Counted from the first letter of the stretch, positions 20,566 to 31,034 are shown. The stretch: DNA of 64,000 bases from Candidatus Proximibacter danicus (GCA_016710885.1 JADJUC010000028.1:1-64000); one strand, 5' to 3'. The notes: generated from the sequence alone by a model not told the origin. Numbers and translations are program-made.

Positions 20566-21992
20566 CTATCGTTCGCTGAACGCCCTTGCCTTTGCCCTGA
20601 GAACGGGCTTGAGAAGGTAAGTGAGCACACTCTTCTCGCCGGTGATGATATCCACCTCGGCGATCATGCCCGGAATGATCGGAAAATTGTCGCCAATGGT
20701 CGATTTATTGGTACGCACACGAACGATGTAAAAGGCATTGCCCTTCTCGTCAGTCACCGTGTCGGCACCGATGTGCTCGAGCACCCCATCGAGGCCGCCG
20801 TAGATCGAGAAATCGTAGGCGGTGAACTTGACCACGCTCTTCTGGCCCGGCCGCAGGAACGCGATGTCGCGCGGCTGCACGCGCGCCTCCAGCAACAGGT
20901 TGTCTTCCAGCGGCACGATTTCAACGACATCCTTGCCCGGCTGGATAACGCCACCCACGGTATTGACCATCAGCCGCTTGACGGTTCCCTTTACCGGCGA
21001 GCGCAGCACCGAGCGCTTGACCTTGTCGGAAAGCCCGATACCGCCTTCGGAAAGGCTGTTCAGCTTGCCCATGGTTTCGGCCAGCTCCTTGCCGGACTCA
21101 TTGCGAAAGGCCAGTTCGACCTCCTGAATCTTGCGGCTGGCCTCGTTGATCGCGGCCTGTACCCGGCCAATCTGTGCGGAAGCCATGTCCTTGTCGCCAC
21201 GATAACGGGCAACGTCGCGCTCCAGACGGAGCAACTCGACTTCGGAAACAGCCCCGGAATTGATCAGCGGCTTGGTGACCGTCAATTCCTTCGAGGTCAG
21301 CTCGTAGGCACGCGCCGCATTTTCGTATTTGGCGCGTAGTTCATTGAGCTCCTGCTGCCGTTGCACCAATTGCTGGCGGGCAATACCTACTTGGGCATCA
21401 AGCTCCTCACGGCGGGATTCGTAGAGCCGGCGCTCCTCTTCGGCAGTCTTCGGGTCTTCCTTCAATACCTCGGCCGGCATTTCCAGTGCTTTGCCCTCAG
21501 TCAGCGCCCGCAGGCGCGCTGCCTTGGCGGCCTGCGCCAGATACTGCACGCGGCTTCCTTCACCGAAGAGACGAAACGCGTTTCATCGATCTTCAGCAGC
21601 ATCTGTTCCGGCTGGACGATTTCCCCCTCGCGCACCAGTATCTCCGAGACAAAGCCGCCATCCAGGCTCTGCAGCACCTGAATCTGCCGCGACGGCACGA
21701 CCTTTCCCTCGCCCCGCGTCACCTCATCGACCTGGCTTACCGCCGCCCACATGACGAAAATCGCAAAGGCGATGCCGAGCGACTTCAGCAGCACGCTGGC
21801 GCGCAGCGGTTCCTGATGGAGGATCGCGTAATCGGCATCAGCCTCAAAACCCCGATGTTCGCGCTCTTTCTCCACCGTTTCCATGTTGGCCAGCCAGCGG
21901 TCGAAATGCGGCTGCAGCGGTATCCGCGCCTTCTCCAGCCAAGCCACCCGCTTTCGCCCGGCAGCGATCAGCCGCGGATTCACTACGCTCAT
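20566..21992 (-). CDS. lapC: LapC-type HlyD membrane-fusion protein, one frameshift
   Basis: This is the periplasmic adaptor of the type I secretion system, linking the ABC exporter to the outer-membrane channel. The start at 21992 overlaps the lapB stop by 4 bp. After a cytoplasmic N-terminus of about 70 residues comes one membrane helix (LLKSLGIAFAIFVMWAAVS), then a biotinyl-lipoyl-like half-motif (GEGKVVPSRQIQVLQSLDGG, ILVREGEIVQPEQMLLKID), a long coiled coil (EEERRLYESRREELDAQVG onward) and the second lipoyl half with LRSPVKGTVKRLMVNTVGGV. The frame breaks near 21548, after FVSSVKE; the next frame continues with SRVQYLAQAAKAARL, so one base is probably missing. The two frames together give about 475 residues, usual for LapC. 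Confidence 0.9.
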
Positions 21993-24176
21993 TGCGCCCT
22001 CCCCACCTTGCCGGACTGCAGGGCTTCAACCACCTGCTCGCGCGGACCGTCGGCAACAACACGGCCATCGTCCATGACGATGATGCGGTCGGCCAGTTCG
22101 ATCAGGCTGGTGCGGTGCGTGACGATGATCATCGTCTTGTGCGCCGCATGGCGCTTGAGACGGAGCTTGAACTGATGCTCGGTGGAGAAATCCATCGCGC
22201 TGGTCGGCTCGTCGAGCAACAGCAAAGGTGGGTCCATCAACACCGCGCGGGCGATGGCGACTTCCTGACGCTGCCCGCCGGACAAGGATTCGCCGCGCTC
22301 GCCGATGAGCATGTCGAAACCCTGCGGATGCCGATTGACGAATTGCGACAGGCCGGCGAGCTCTGCCGCCGCCACGATGGCCGAATCATCGGCATAGGGC
22401 GCACCAATACTGATGTTCTCGCGCAGGGTGCCGTAGAAAAGCAGCGCGTCCTGGCCGACAAAACCGAGATTGCGCCGCAGATCGGCCGGGTCCAGCTGAC
22501 GCAAGTCGATACCATCAATACGCACCGCACCTTCTGCGGGGGCATAGAGGCCAAGGATCAGCTTCTGCAATGTTGTTTTGCCAGAGCCGGTACGGCCGAT
22601 CACAACCACATGCTCGCCCGCCTTCACGTGGAAGGAAACGCCTTTCAGCGCTGGCTCGGCCTGGTTCGGATAGGAGAAGGAAACATCGCGGAATTCGATC
22701 TCGCCGTTCAGCTCCGGGCGGTGGATGAAAGACTCCTCCTCGCCCCGCTCGATCGGGTTGGCCATCAATTTGTCGAGCGATTCAAGTGCGGTACGCGCAT
22801 TCTGGTACTGCATGAGCAAACCTACGGCCTGGCCCAGCGGAGTGATCGCTCGCCCGCCAAGCATGGTGACTGCAATCAAGCCGCCCATGCTGAGCATGCC
22901 CTGGTGTATCAGATAGACCCCGCCAATGATCAACGCCACATTAACGGCCTGCTGGATTGCCGACGCACCGTTCATTGCAGTTGCCGACAACAACCGGGTC
23001 TGTGCATTCACACGGGCAAGAAAGGCGGTGGTGTTCTCCCATTTTTTTTGTACCGTCCCCTCGGCGCACTGGGTCTTGATCGTCTCCAGTGCCGTCAGGC
23101 TTTCGATCAGCGCGGCGTTACGCATCGCCGAAGCCCGATACGTCGTTTCCGACAACTCGTGCATTTTGTGCTGCACGACGTAGGCGTAGACGATGCCGAT
23201 GGCGATGCCGAGGAGCGGTATCAGCACCAGCGGCCACGAGATCCACAGGATGGCGACAATGAAAATCAGCGCGAACGGGAAATCAATCAGCGCAGATACC
23301 GTTGCCGAGGCGATGAAATCGCGCACCGACTCAAAGGCCCGCAGGTTGGAAGCAAAGGAACCGACCGATGCCGGTTTGCCTTCCATGCGCATGCCGAGCA
23401 CACGTTCCATGATCATCGCCGACAGACGCACATCGATGCGCGCCCCGGCAAGATCGATGAAGTGACCGCGCAGAAGACGAACGGCGTAATCCATGCCGAT
23501 CACCAGCAGAACGCCCATGGCCATCATCCACAGGGTATCAACCGCATTGTTCGGTACGACCCGGTCGTACACGTTCATGGAAAACAGCGGCATGACCAAT
23601 GCAAAGACATTGACCAGCAGTGCCGCTGCGATCACATCGCGATAAACCGCAGCCTGCTCGCCGAGCGTTCCCCAAAACCAGTGCCGGAGCTTGACCTTGC
23701 GCACTTCTGGCGAGCGTGCATCGAAGGAAAATCGAGGCCGGCAGAAAATGGCGATCCCCAAGTATCGGGCCAGCAATTCCTCTCGCGTCAGCCTGACCTC
23801 GCCCTGGCCTGCCTCCGGAAACAAAAGGCGGGCCATCGAATCGCTCGGAACCCTCATCGTCCTTGCGCTCCCAGCCCAGGAAAATGCAGGCTTCGTCATT
23901 CTTCAACAGCAGAATGGCGGGCAACAGGGCAACATCGATTTCTTCGACTGGCCGGCGAACGATTTTGCTGGAAAAACCGGCTCGGGATGCGGACCGGGGG
24001 AAAAGCGAGGGGGTTAAAAGACCATTTTCCAATGGGATGCCGGCAATCAGCGCCGCCCGGGTTCCGGGCCGGCCGTGCAGGCGTGTCATTTCCACCAGGC
24101 ACCCCAGCAAGGGGTCGTGGTGCAACAAATCTTCCCTGAGTCCCGGCAGCTTTGCCGGCCGTTGTTGTTCTGACAT
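21989..24176 (-). CDS. lapB: LapB-type ABC exporter of type I secretion (C39-like, membrane and ATPase domains), one frameshift
   Basis: This inner-membrane ATPase drives adhesin export. The likely start is the ATG at 24176 (MSEQQRPAKL). Residues about 1-115 form a peptidase-C39-like domain (LLGCLVEMTRLHGRPGTRAA, LLKNDEACIFLGWERKD) that lacks the C39 catalytic Cys, as in exporters that bind rather than cleave RTX substrates. Then come six membrane helices and an ATPase with Walker A GRTGSGKTT, signature LSGGQRQ and Walker B LLLLDEPTSAMD. The frame breaks near 23840 (after SERFD; the next frame resumes at MARLLFPEAGQGEV), with one extra base. The 636-codon ORF from 23899 lacks the proper N-terminus. 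First gene of the lapB-lapC-luxR-lapA run. Confidence 0.9.
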
Positions 24177-24411
24177 TAGGCGTCGCGCGTTCTGAAAACA
24201 GGACAAAAGCGGCAGAATCACCGTAGAGCACTGATTAAACTACAGCGCGCAGTTACTGCCAAGGCATTAATTCACGCAGGCATAAGCGCTTACGCAAGGT
24301 GCATCAGGTTAAAAGTAGAAACCTTTCTGCCACCCGACGGTCTATTTCATCTCTGCGTGTTGCATTGCGATACGTTAAAATTTCCCTTTTGTAGCGCCAC
24401 TCAGACAGCCC

Positions 24412-27400
24412 ATGAACGCCCGCCTGCGCGAAATTCCGTACAACTACACCTCGTTCTCCGACCGCGAGATCGTCATCCGCCTGCTCGGCCAGGAAAACTG
24501 GGCGATCCTCGACGAACTGCGCAGCGAGCGCGTGACCGGCCGTTCGGCACGCATGCTCTACGAAGTGCTGGGCGACATCTGGGTCGTGCAGCGCAACCCC
24601 TATCTGGAAGATGACCTGCTGGCCAACGATGATCGGCGCGGCGCATTGATCGACGCCTTGCGCCACCGCCTGAACGAAGTCGACAAGCGTCGGCAGGGCA
24701 ATGCGAAAGTGTTGAAGCTGGTCGATGCCGCCCAGTTGGCCGTGAACATCTTCGAACGCCGTTTCGAGGAAACTGCCAAGCTGCGCAAGAAAGCACTCAA
24801 GGTACTGGCCAGGCACACGCGCAAGGACAACATCGCCTTCGACGGGCTGGCCCGCGTCTCGCACGTCACCGACGCCACCGACTGGCGCATCGAATACCCC
24901 TTCGTCGTCCTCTACCCGGACACCGAGGAGGAGATCGCCGCGCTGGTCAAGGACTGCATCGAGCTCGGCCTGACCATCATTCCGCGTGGCGGCGGCACCG
25001 GCTACACCGGCGGCGCCGTGCCGCTGACGCACCTGTCGGCGGTGATCAACACCGAAAAGCTGATCGACATCGGCCCGGTCGAGGAACTGGTTCTGCCCGG
25101 CCATAGCGATACCTACGCCACCATCCGCACCGGTGCCGGCGTCGTCACCGAACGCGTCGCGGAAGCAGCGGCCTTGGCCGGCCGCGTCTTCGCCGTCGAC
25201 CCGACCTCGGCGTCGGCCTCCTGCGTCGGCGGCAACGTGGCCATGAACGCCGGCGGCAAGAAGGCCGTGCTGTGGGGTACCGCGCTCGACAACCTGGCTT
25301 GGTGGAAGATGGTCGATCCGGACGGCAACTGGCTGGAAGTCGACCGCCTCGACCACAACTTCGGCAAGATCCACGAACAGCACACGGTGCGCTTCCGCCT
25401 GCGCCGCTACGACCCGACCGGCAAGAAGCTGCTCGGCGAGGAAGAGCTGTCGATGCCCGGCCAGCACTGCCGCAAGGACGGGCTGGGCAAGGACGTCACC
25501 GACAAGTTTCTCGGCGGCGTGCCGGGGGTGCAGAAGGAAGGCACCGACGGCCTGATCGTCGCCGCACGCTGGGTGCTGCACAAGATGCCGCCGGTGACGC
25601 GCACCGTCTGTCTCGAATTCTTCGGTCAGGTGCGCGAAGCAGTGCCGGCCATCGTCGAGATCACCGATTACTTCAAGCCGGGCGGCGAAGGCAATACCGC
25701 CGGTGTGCTGCTCGCCGGTCTCGAACACCTCGACGAACGCTACGTGAATGCCGTCGGTTACGCGACCAAGGCCAAGCGTCACGGGCGGCCAAAGATGGTG
25801 CTGATCGGCGATATCGTCGGCCACGACGAGACGGCAGTGATGAATGCCGCCTCGGCCGTGATCCGCATGACCAATACGCGCGGCGCCGAGGGTTTCATTG
25901 CCGTCTCGCCGGAGCAGCGCAAGAAATTCTGGCTCGATCGCTCGCGCACCGCCGCCATCTCCAAGCACACCAACGCCTTCAAGGTGAACGAGGATGTGGT
26001 CATCCCGCTGCCGCGCATGGGCGATTACTGCGACGGCATCGAGCGCATCAACATCGAGCTGTCCACGCAGAACAAGCTGGCGCTGTGCGATGAACTGGCT
26101 CAATTTCTCTCGGGTGAGCTACCGCTGGACGCCGGCGACGCCGAAGTCGGCAAAGATGAGCTGATCGGTGACCGCCGCCAGGCCGCGCTCGACTACGTGA
26201 TGAGCGTGCGTCGCCGCTGGCAGTGGCTGCTCGACAACCTCGACCTGCCGCTGGCCGAGGCCGAGAAGCAGTTCGCCGACTACGGCATCAGCGCCAGCGA
26301 GCTGTCCAACCGTGCTGCCAACCCGACGCTGTTCCACCGCCTGCAGGATTACTCGGTCCGCACCTCGTGGAAAACCGAGCTGCGGCCACGCCTGTCGAAG
26401 ATCTTCGACGGCACCGTGTTCCACCCGGTGCTGGCGCGCATTGACGCCATCCACAAGGAAGTGCTGCGCGGCCGCGTCTTCGTCGCGCTGCACATGCACG
26501 CCGGCGACGGCAACGTGCACACCAACATCCCGGTCAACTCCGACAACTACGAGATGCTGCAGACCGCCAACCGCGCGGTCGACCGCATCATGGCGCTGGC
26601 GCGTTCGCTCGACGGCGTCATCTCCGGCGAGCACGGCATCGGCATCACCAAGCTCGACTACCTGACCGACGAGGAAATGGGCGCCTTCTGGGCCTACAAG
26701 GCCAAGGTCGACCCGCAGGGCCGCTTCAACCGCGGCAAGCTGATGCGCGGCAACGCGGCCAGCGCCTTCGCCGACGCCCGCCCGGCCAACCTCGACGACG
26801 CCTACACGCCGAGCTTCAACCTGATGGGCCACGAGTCGATCATCATGGAGCAGACCGAGATCGGCGAGATCTCGCACGACATCAAGGACTGCCTGCGCTG
26901 CGGCAAGTGCAAGCCGGTGTGCTCGACGCACGTGCCGCGCGCCAACCTGCTCTACTCGCCGCGCAACAAGATCCTCGGCACCTCGCTGCTGATCGAGGCC
27001 TTCCTCTATGAAGAGCAGACGCGGCGCGGCGTGTCGCTGGCGCACTGGGCTGAGTTCGAGGACGTCGCCGACCACTGCACGATCTGCCACAAGTGCGAGA
27101 AGCCCTGCCCGGTGGACATCGACTTCGGCGATGTCACGGTCAAGATGCGCAACCTCTTGCGCAACCAGGGCAAGAAATCCTTCAACCCGGGCAAGGCAGC
27201 AGCCATGGCCTTCCTCACCGCCAAGGATCCGGCGACGATCAAGTTGATCCGCAAGGGCATGATCGAGTGGGGCTACATGGCGCAGCGACTCGGCTACCGC
27301 GTCGCCAAATCGCTCGGGCTGATCCAGGGCCAGGTCAAGGCACCGCCAGCAACGCTGGGCAAGGCGCCGATGCTTTCGCCATTGCCTCGGGCGCAGATCA

Positions 27401-28389
27401 TCCACTTCATCAACAAACCGATGCCGGGCGGGCTGCCCAAGCGCACCTCGCGCGCGCTGCTCGACATCGAGGACGACACCGTCGTGCCGGTGATCCGCGA
27501 TCCGCAGAAATTCAAGGAGGATTCGGACGCCGTCTTCTACTTCCCCGGCTGCGGCTCGGAGCGCCTGTTCTCGCAGGTCGGCCTGGCCACGCAGGCCATG
27601 CTCTACGAACTCGGCACGGCGACCGTGCTGCCGCCCGGCTACCTGTGCTGCGGCTACCCGCAGACCGCCGCCGGCGAGGAGGATGCCGGGCAGAAGATCA
27701 CCACCGACAACCGCGTGCTCTTCCACCGCGTCGCCAACACGCTGAACTACCTCGACATCAAGACGGTGATCGTCTCCTGCGGCACCTGCATGGATCAGCT
27801 GCAGAAGTACCAGTTCGACAAGATCTTCCCCGGCTGCCGCCTGCTCGACATCCACGAATACCTGATCGAGAAGGGCGTCAGGCTGAACGGCGTCGAAGGC
27901 ACGCGCTACATGTACCACGAGCCCTGCCACATGCCGATGAAGACGATGTCCGGCATCAAGGTAGTCAACGAGCTGATGGGCCAGCCAGTCGACCTGTCGG
28001 ATCGTTGCTGCGGTGAATCGGGCACGCTGGCGGTGGCCCGCCCGGACATCTCCACCCAGGTGCGCTCGCGCAAGCAACTGGAGATTGAGAAGGGCGCGGC
28101 CAAGCTGCGCGCCGATGGTTTCACCGGCGACGTGAAGATGCTGACCTCCTGCCCGTCCTGCCTGCAGGGTCTGTCACGCTACAACGACGATGCCGACATG
28201 AAGTCGGACTACATCGTGGTCGAGATGGCCAAATATCTGCTCGGTGCCGACTGGATGGAAAATACGTCCAGAAGGCCAACAACGGCGGTATCGAGCGCGT
28301 CCTGCTGTAGAAATCCGGCAGAAACGTCACGGAAATGCGCGCTTCGTGACATATTTCCTTATTTTCAGGCACTCAGCGGCTTAGCATGA
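24412..28389 (+). CDS. FAD/Fe-S oxidoreductase (DUF3683, FAD-binding, 4Fe-4S and CCG domains), late frameshift
   Basis: A multidomain redox enzyme of the D-lactate/glycolate dehydrogenase type; its substrate is not established. In order: DUF3683 N-terminus (residues 1-100), FAD_binding_4 domain (GGGTGYTGGAVPLT, about 195), FAD-oxidase C-terminal domain (HMHAGDGNVHTN, GEHGIGITK), two 4Fe-4S motifs (CLRCGKCKPVC, CTICHKCEKPC, about 825-905) and two CCG-type cysteine-rich domains (FPGCGSERL ... CCGYPQ ... CGTCMDQL; EPCHMP ... CCGESG ... CPSCLQG). The printed frame ends at 28389, but after DWMEN the +1 frame reads YVQKANNGGIERVLL and stops at 28310. One A is probably missing from an A-run near 28260, so the true end is probably 28310. 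Confidence 0.9.
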   Translation: MNARLREIPYNYTSFSDREIVIRLLGQENWAILDELRSERVTGRSARMLYEVLGDIWVVQRNPYLEDDLLANDDRRGALIDALRHRLNEVDKRRQGNAKVLKLVDAAQLAVNIFERRFEETAKLRKKALKVLARHTRKDNIAFDGLARVSHVTDATDWRIEYPFVVLYPDTEEEIAALVKDCIELGLTIIPRGGGTGYTGGAVPLTHLSAVINTEKLIDIGPVEELVLPGHSDTYATIRTGAGVVTERVAEAAALAGRVFAVDPTSASASCVGGNVAMNAGGKKAVLWGTALDNLAWWKMVDPDGNWLEVDRLDHNFGKIHEQHTVRFRLRRYDPTGKKLLGEEELSMPGQHCRKDGLGKDVTDKFLGGVPGVQKEGTDGLIVAARWVLHKMPPVTRTVCLEFFGQVREAVPAIVEITDYFKPGGEGNTAGVLLAGLEHLDERYVNAVGYATKAKRHGRPKMVLIGDIVGHDETAVMNAASAVIRMTNTRGAEGFIAVSPEQRKKFWLDRSRTAAISKHTNAFKVNEDVVIPLPRMGDYCDGIERINIELSTQNKLALCDELAQFLSGELPLDAGDAEVGKDELIGDRRQAALDYVMSVRRRWQWLLDNLDLPLAEAEKQFADYGISASELSNRAANPTLFHRLQDYSVRTSWKTELRPRLSKIFDGTVFHPVLARIDAIHKEVLRGRVFVALHMHAGDGNVHTNIPVNSDNYEMLQTANRAVDRIMALARSLDGVISGEHGIGITKLDYLTDEEMGAFWAYKAKVDPQGRFNRGKLMRGNAASAFADARPANLDDAYTPSFNLMGHESIIMEQTEIGEISHDIKDCLRCGKCKPVCSTHVPRANLLYSPRNKILGTSLLIEAFLYEEQTRRGVSLAHWAEFEDVADHCTICHKCEKPCPVDIDFGDVTVKMRNLLRNQGKKSFNPGKAAAMAFLTAKDPATIKLIRKGMIEWGYMAQRLGYRVAKSLGLIQGQVKAPPATLGKAPMLSPLPRAQIIHFINKPMPGGLPKRTSRALLDIEDDTVVPVIRDPQKFKEDSDAVFYFPGCGSERLFSQVGLATQAMLYELGTATVLPPGYLCCGYPQTAAGEEDAGQKITTDNRVLFHRVANTLNYLDIKTVIVSCGTCMDQLQKYQFDKIFPGCRLLDIHEYLIEKGVRLNGVEGTRYMYHEPCHMPMKTMSGIKVVNELMGQPVDLSDRCCGESGTLAVARPDISTQVRSRKQLEIEKGAAKLRADGFTGDVKMLTSCPSCLQGLSRYNDDADMKSDYIVVEMAKYLLGADWMENTSRRPTTAVSSASCCRNPAETSRKCALRDIFPYFQALSGLA
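28326..28350 (+). terminator. Hairpin after the Fe-S oxidoreductase gene
   Basis: GTCACG (28326-28331) pairs with CGTGAC (28345-28350) and is followed by the T-rich ATATTTCCTTATTTT. It lies 15 bases past the frame-corrected stop at 28310 but inside the uncorrected frame, which favours 28310 as the real gene end. A weak intrinsic terminator. Confidence 0.35.
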
Positions 28390-28393
28390 AAAT

Positions 28394-28874
28394 ATGACTG
28401 GGAATAGTAGACAAGATGCACCTGCCTTGGCACAACTCAGCGCCTACCTGACGCAGCCGGCTGTCGGCTGCGAATTGTGCGAGGTGCCGGGGGGGGAATT
28501 GCTGTGGGAAGACGATTTCTGCCGCGTGGTAAGCGTCAAGGATGGGGATTATCCCGGTTTTTGCCGCGTCATCCTGCGCCAGCACGTTCGCGAAATGACC
28601 GACCTCCCCGGCGACGAGCAGATGCGACTGATGCGTGTGGTCTTTGCCACTGAAGCGGCACTCCGTGTCATGCTACCAGCCAGACAAAGTTAACCTGGCA
28701 AGTTTTGGTAACGTTGTTCCCCATGTTCACTGGCACGTGATTCCACGCTGGCACGACGACCGTCATTTTCCTCAACCCATTTGGGGTACTCCGCAGCGCG
28801 TCGCGAGTGCAGCTCGGCCGCTGGTATCCAACCGCCGTGTTGCAGAAGAAATTTCTGCCAGAGTCACGGCCTAG
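28394..28874 (+). CDS. HIT (histidine triad) family protein, one frameshift
   Basis: HIT proteins are small nucleotide hydrolases/transferases. The first frame (28394-28693) gives CELCEVPGGELLWEDDFCRV and RVILRQHVREMTDL; after ALRVML the next frame gives QPDKVNLASFGNVVPHVHWH, which contains the HxHxH histidine triad, and runs to 28874. One base is probably extra near 28672. Together they make about 160 residues, somewhat longer than the HIT core. CELC near residue 30 is a metal-site-like pair seen in some HIT proteins. The next gene begins 18 bp downstream. Confidence 0.85.
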
Positions 28875-28892
28875 TTTCAAGGGAGGATCACC

Positions 28893-30512
28893 ATGAGCAC
28901 TATTGGACTCCCCCGTACCAACGAAATGCTACGTTTCGCGATACCGGATCTTGATACGGGCATTGCGTTTCTTTCCCGGCTGCCGCTCGCCAACCCGTTG
29001 CAGGCGGAAGCATCGCTCAACCAGTTTTTCGACAGCCTGCTCAATGAGCCTCCGGCGGCACTGACCTATCTCAGTCTTCTCGAACATACTCGGGTGCCAC
29101 TGTGCTTTGTTGAAGAGGAGTTGGCGCGCCGCTACGTTAACAAACCGTTGCCGCTTGGTGAGATTGAAGAGCAGGCGTTTCAGCAGGTAATTTCCATCTG
29201 GCACAAAGTCTGCCGCGCCTATGCACAATGCGCCCAGCTCGACGCCGATGCCGACGACCCGGAACATCCGCTACGCGTGGCCTTGGTATTACACCGCTGC
29301 ATCTACTACACCAGCATGGTCATCGTCGAGCACCACCGGGCGAGGCGGGAACTGCCACCTGGGGTGTGGTTGGAGTTGAATGGTTTCTACGCCACGGCTG
29401 AAGAATGGGGCGTTTCGATCTATCCACTGGCTGATGCTCTCGACTCTCTCGGGCGCGCGACACATTGTGCGGCCGCCTATTCGGCGGCACTGCTGATGGA
29501 TCTGGCCGGCCCCTATAGCCTTTCCGTACGAGATCAGAGTCTGATCCGGCGCTGGGCTGGACAATGGGCGCCGTTAGTTGGTATTGACGGGGCGGCACCC
29601 GGCCAGGCGCTACCGCCCTTTGTTGTCGATCTTATGCAGGACGCAGGACTCAAGCCCGTTGCTGACTGCCTCAGTACAGAGAATGTCAGGCGGCTGGACA
29701 CCTCCCGGCTGGCGATCGTTTTGAACCAGGCCCGACAGCAGCTTGCCCAGCGCGTTTCACCCTCGCAGTCCGGGCTTGGTGAGGATTGCACTGCAGGCCA
29801 ATGCAGGCGCCTGCTGGAGCACCTTGCCCGCCCTTGGACACAGGCCCGCGCAGCACGGAAATTCAAGCGCCACGCGACCTCCGGCATAGCGCACGTTGCG
29901 GCGGGCTTTGAAGCGATTCATTATTTTGTTTCTGGCAAGGAGTTCACACAGCCGGAAAGTACGCGTGTCTATTCACGCCAGGAGTTCGATTCGCTTTTTG
30001 TCTTCCGGCAGATGGCCGACCCGACAGCGCAACTTCAGATCAACCAAGAGCGGCAAGTCGAACGGCCCGACGAGTGGGAAGTGGTCAATCAGTCGGCAAA
30101 CGGTTTCCGGCTGATGCGATCGATTGCTGGCAGAAAAGTTTCTCATGGTCAGGTACTCGCGGTTTGTCCGGACGATGGAGAGCGCTATTTCCTTGCCCAG
30201 GTCACTTGGCTGATGCAGGATCGCAGCCACGGTCTGGTTGCCGGTATCGCCGCGTTGCCGGGAGTGCCGCAGGCCATTTCCGCCAGACTTGCGACGGGGC
30301 ACGCTGGCCAGGGTGAGTTGTACAGCCGCGCGTTTCTTTTGCCAGCTGTCCCTGCGGTCAATCCCGACCCGTCGCTGGTTCTGCCTCAGGGTTGGTATCA
30401 GGCTGGGCGAGTCATTGAGATTTTCAGCGACGCACTTTGGCGCGTGCGCCTTGATCACGTGTTGCAGGAAGGTCCGGATTTCGAGCGCGTCAGTTTTACC
30501 CTCGACAAATAG
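28893..30512 (+). CDS. Conserved hypothetical protein with a possible PilZ-like C-terminal half
   Basis: This 539-residue cytoplasmic-looking protein has no signal peptide and no clear membrane helix. It is preceded by a strong RBS (GGGAGG, 28879-28885). The N-terminal two thirds are mostly helical (for example EASLNQFFDSLLNEPPAALT) and match no family I can name. In the C-terminal third, R387-QVE-R391 and N399-Q-S-A-N-G404 follow the order RxxxR then [D/N]xSxxG that marks PilZ c-di-GMP-binding domains, and the following beta-rich part (GQVLAVCPDDGERYFLAQVT) fits a barrel. The two motifs are closer together than usual, so c-di-GMP binding is only a possibility. Downstream lie the DUF971 gene and ubiE. 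Confidence 0.65.
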   Translation: MSTIGLPRTNEMLRFAIPDLDTGIAFLSRLPLANPLQAEASLNQFFDSLLNEPPAALTYLSLLEHTRVPLCFVEEELARRYVNKPLPLGEIEEQAFQQVISIWHKVCRAYAQCAQLDADADDPEHPLRVALVLHRCIYYTSMVIVEHHRARRELPPGVWLELNGFYATAEEWGVSIYPLADALDSLGRATHCAAAYSAALLMDLAGPYSLSVRDQSLIRRWAGQWAPLVGIDGAAPGQALPPFVVDLMQDAGLKPVADCLSTENVRRLDTSRLAIVLNQARQQLAQRVSPSQSGLGEDCTAGQCRRLLEHLARPWTQARAARKFKRHATSGIAHVAAGFEAIHYFVSGKEFTQPESTRVYSRQEFDSLFVFRQMADPTAQLQINQERQVERPDEWEVVNQSANGFRLMRSIAGRKVSHGQVLAVCPDDGERYFLAQVTWLMQDRSHGLVAGIAALPGVPQAISARLATGHAGQGELYSRAFLLPAVPAVNPDPSLVLPQGWYQAGRVIEIFSDALWRVRLDHVLQEGPDFERVSFTLDK

Positions 30513-30601
30513 CGAGGGGCCTGCTCGGGCGGCGTTGCACTCCACGGAAGGGCGCTTCTCGGCTATGATTGCACGTTCTCATTGCACAGCGGGAACCCCC
30601 C

Positions 30602-31026
30602 ATGGCTGGACTTGACGGCAACACTCGAACCCTACGGAGATCAAACTGCACCAGAAATCTCGGGTCTTTGAAATCGCCTTTGATAGCGGCGAGCGGTTTG
30701 AGCTTTCCTGCGAATATTTGCGCGTTTTTACCCCGTCGGCCGAAGCGCGGGGGCACGGCCCCGGGCAGGAAACCCTCCAGTTCGGCAAGCGCGACATAGA
30801 CATTGAACGCCTCGAGCCTGTAGGCAATTACGCCATTCGCCCGATATTCAGCGATGGTCACGACAGCGGTCTCTATTCCTGGGATTTGCTTTACAACCTC
30901 GGCAAACACCATGACGAGCTATGGCAAACCTACCTCGAGCGACTTGACGCGGAAGGTAAAAGCCGTGACCCCGCTGAGAACCCCCCTGAGCCCGCTGCCA
31001 AGAAAGGCGGCTGCGGCCACCACTGA
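30602..31026 (+). CDS. DUF971 family protein (GBBH-like N-terminal domain), one frameshift
   Basis: With frames joined this is an about 140-residue DUF971 protein. It starts MAGLDGNT, then the next frame gives PTEIKLHQKSRVFEIAFDSG, SCEYLRVFTPSAEARGHG, GKRDIDIERLEPVGNYAIRP and GLYSWDLLYNLG. The family is a small metal-site domain related to the N-terminus of gamma-butyrobetaine hydroxylase and is often found alone in proteobacteria with no known reaction. The break is near 30626, where ACTCGAACC would read in frame as ACTCCGAACC, so one C is probably missing. The C-terminus ends KKGGCGHH, a possible metal-binding tail. It lies 8 bp before ubiE and is probably co-transcribed. Confidence 0.85.
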
Positions 31027-31034
31027 TTGCTGAT

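Noticed and set aside
24304..28077. Antisense frames of 599 and 652 codons opposite the Fe-S oxidoreductase gene
   Set aside because: They are shadows of a high-G+C gene on the other strand. The sense frame has unmistakable cofactor motifs; the antisense products are low-complexity and His/Val/Asp-rich, with no family pattern.
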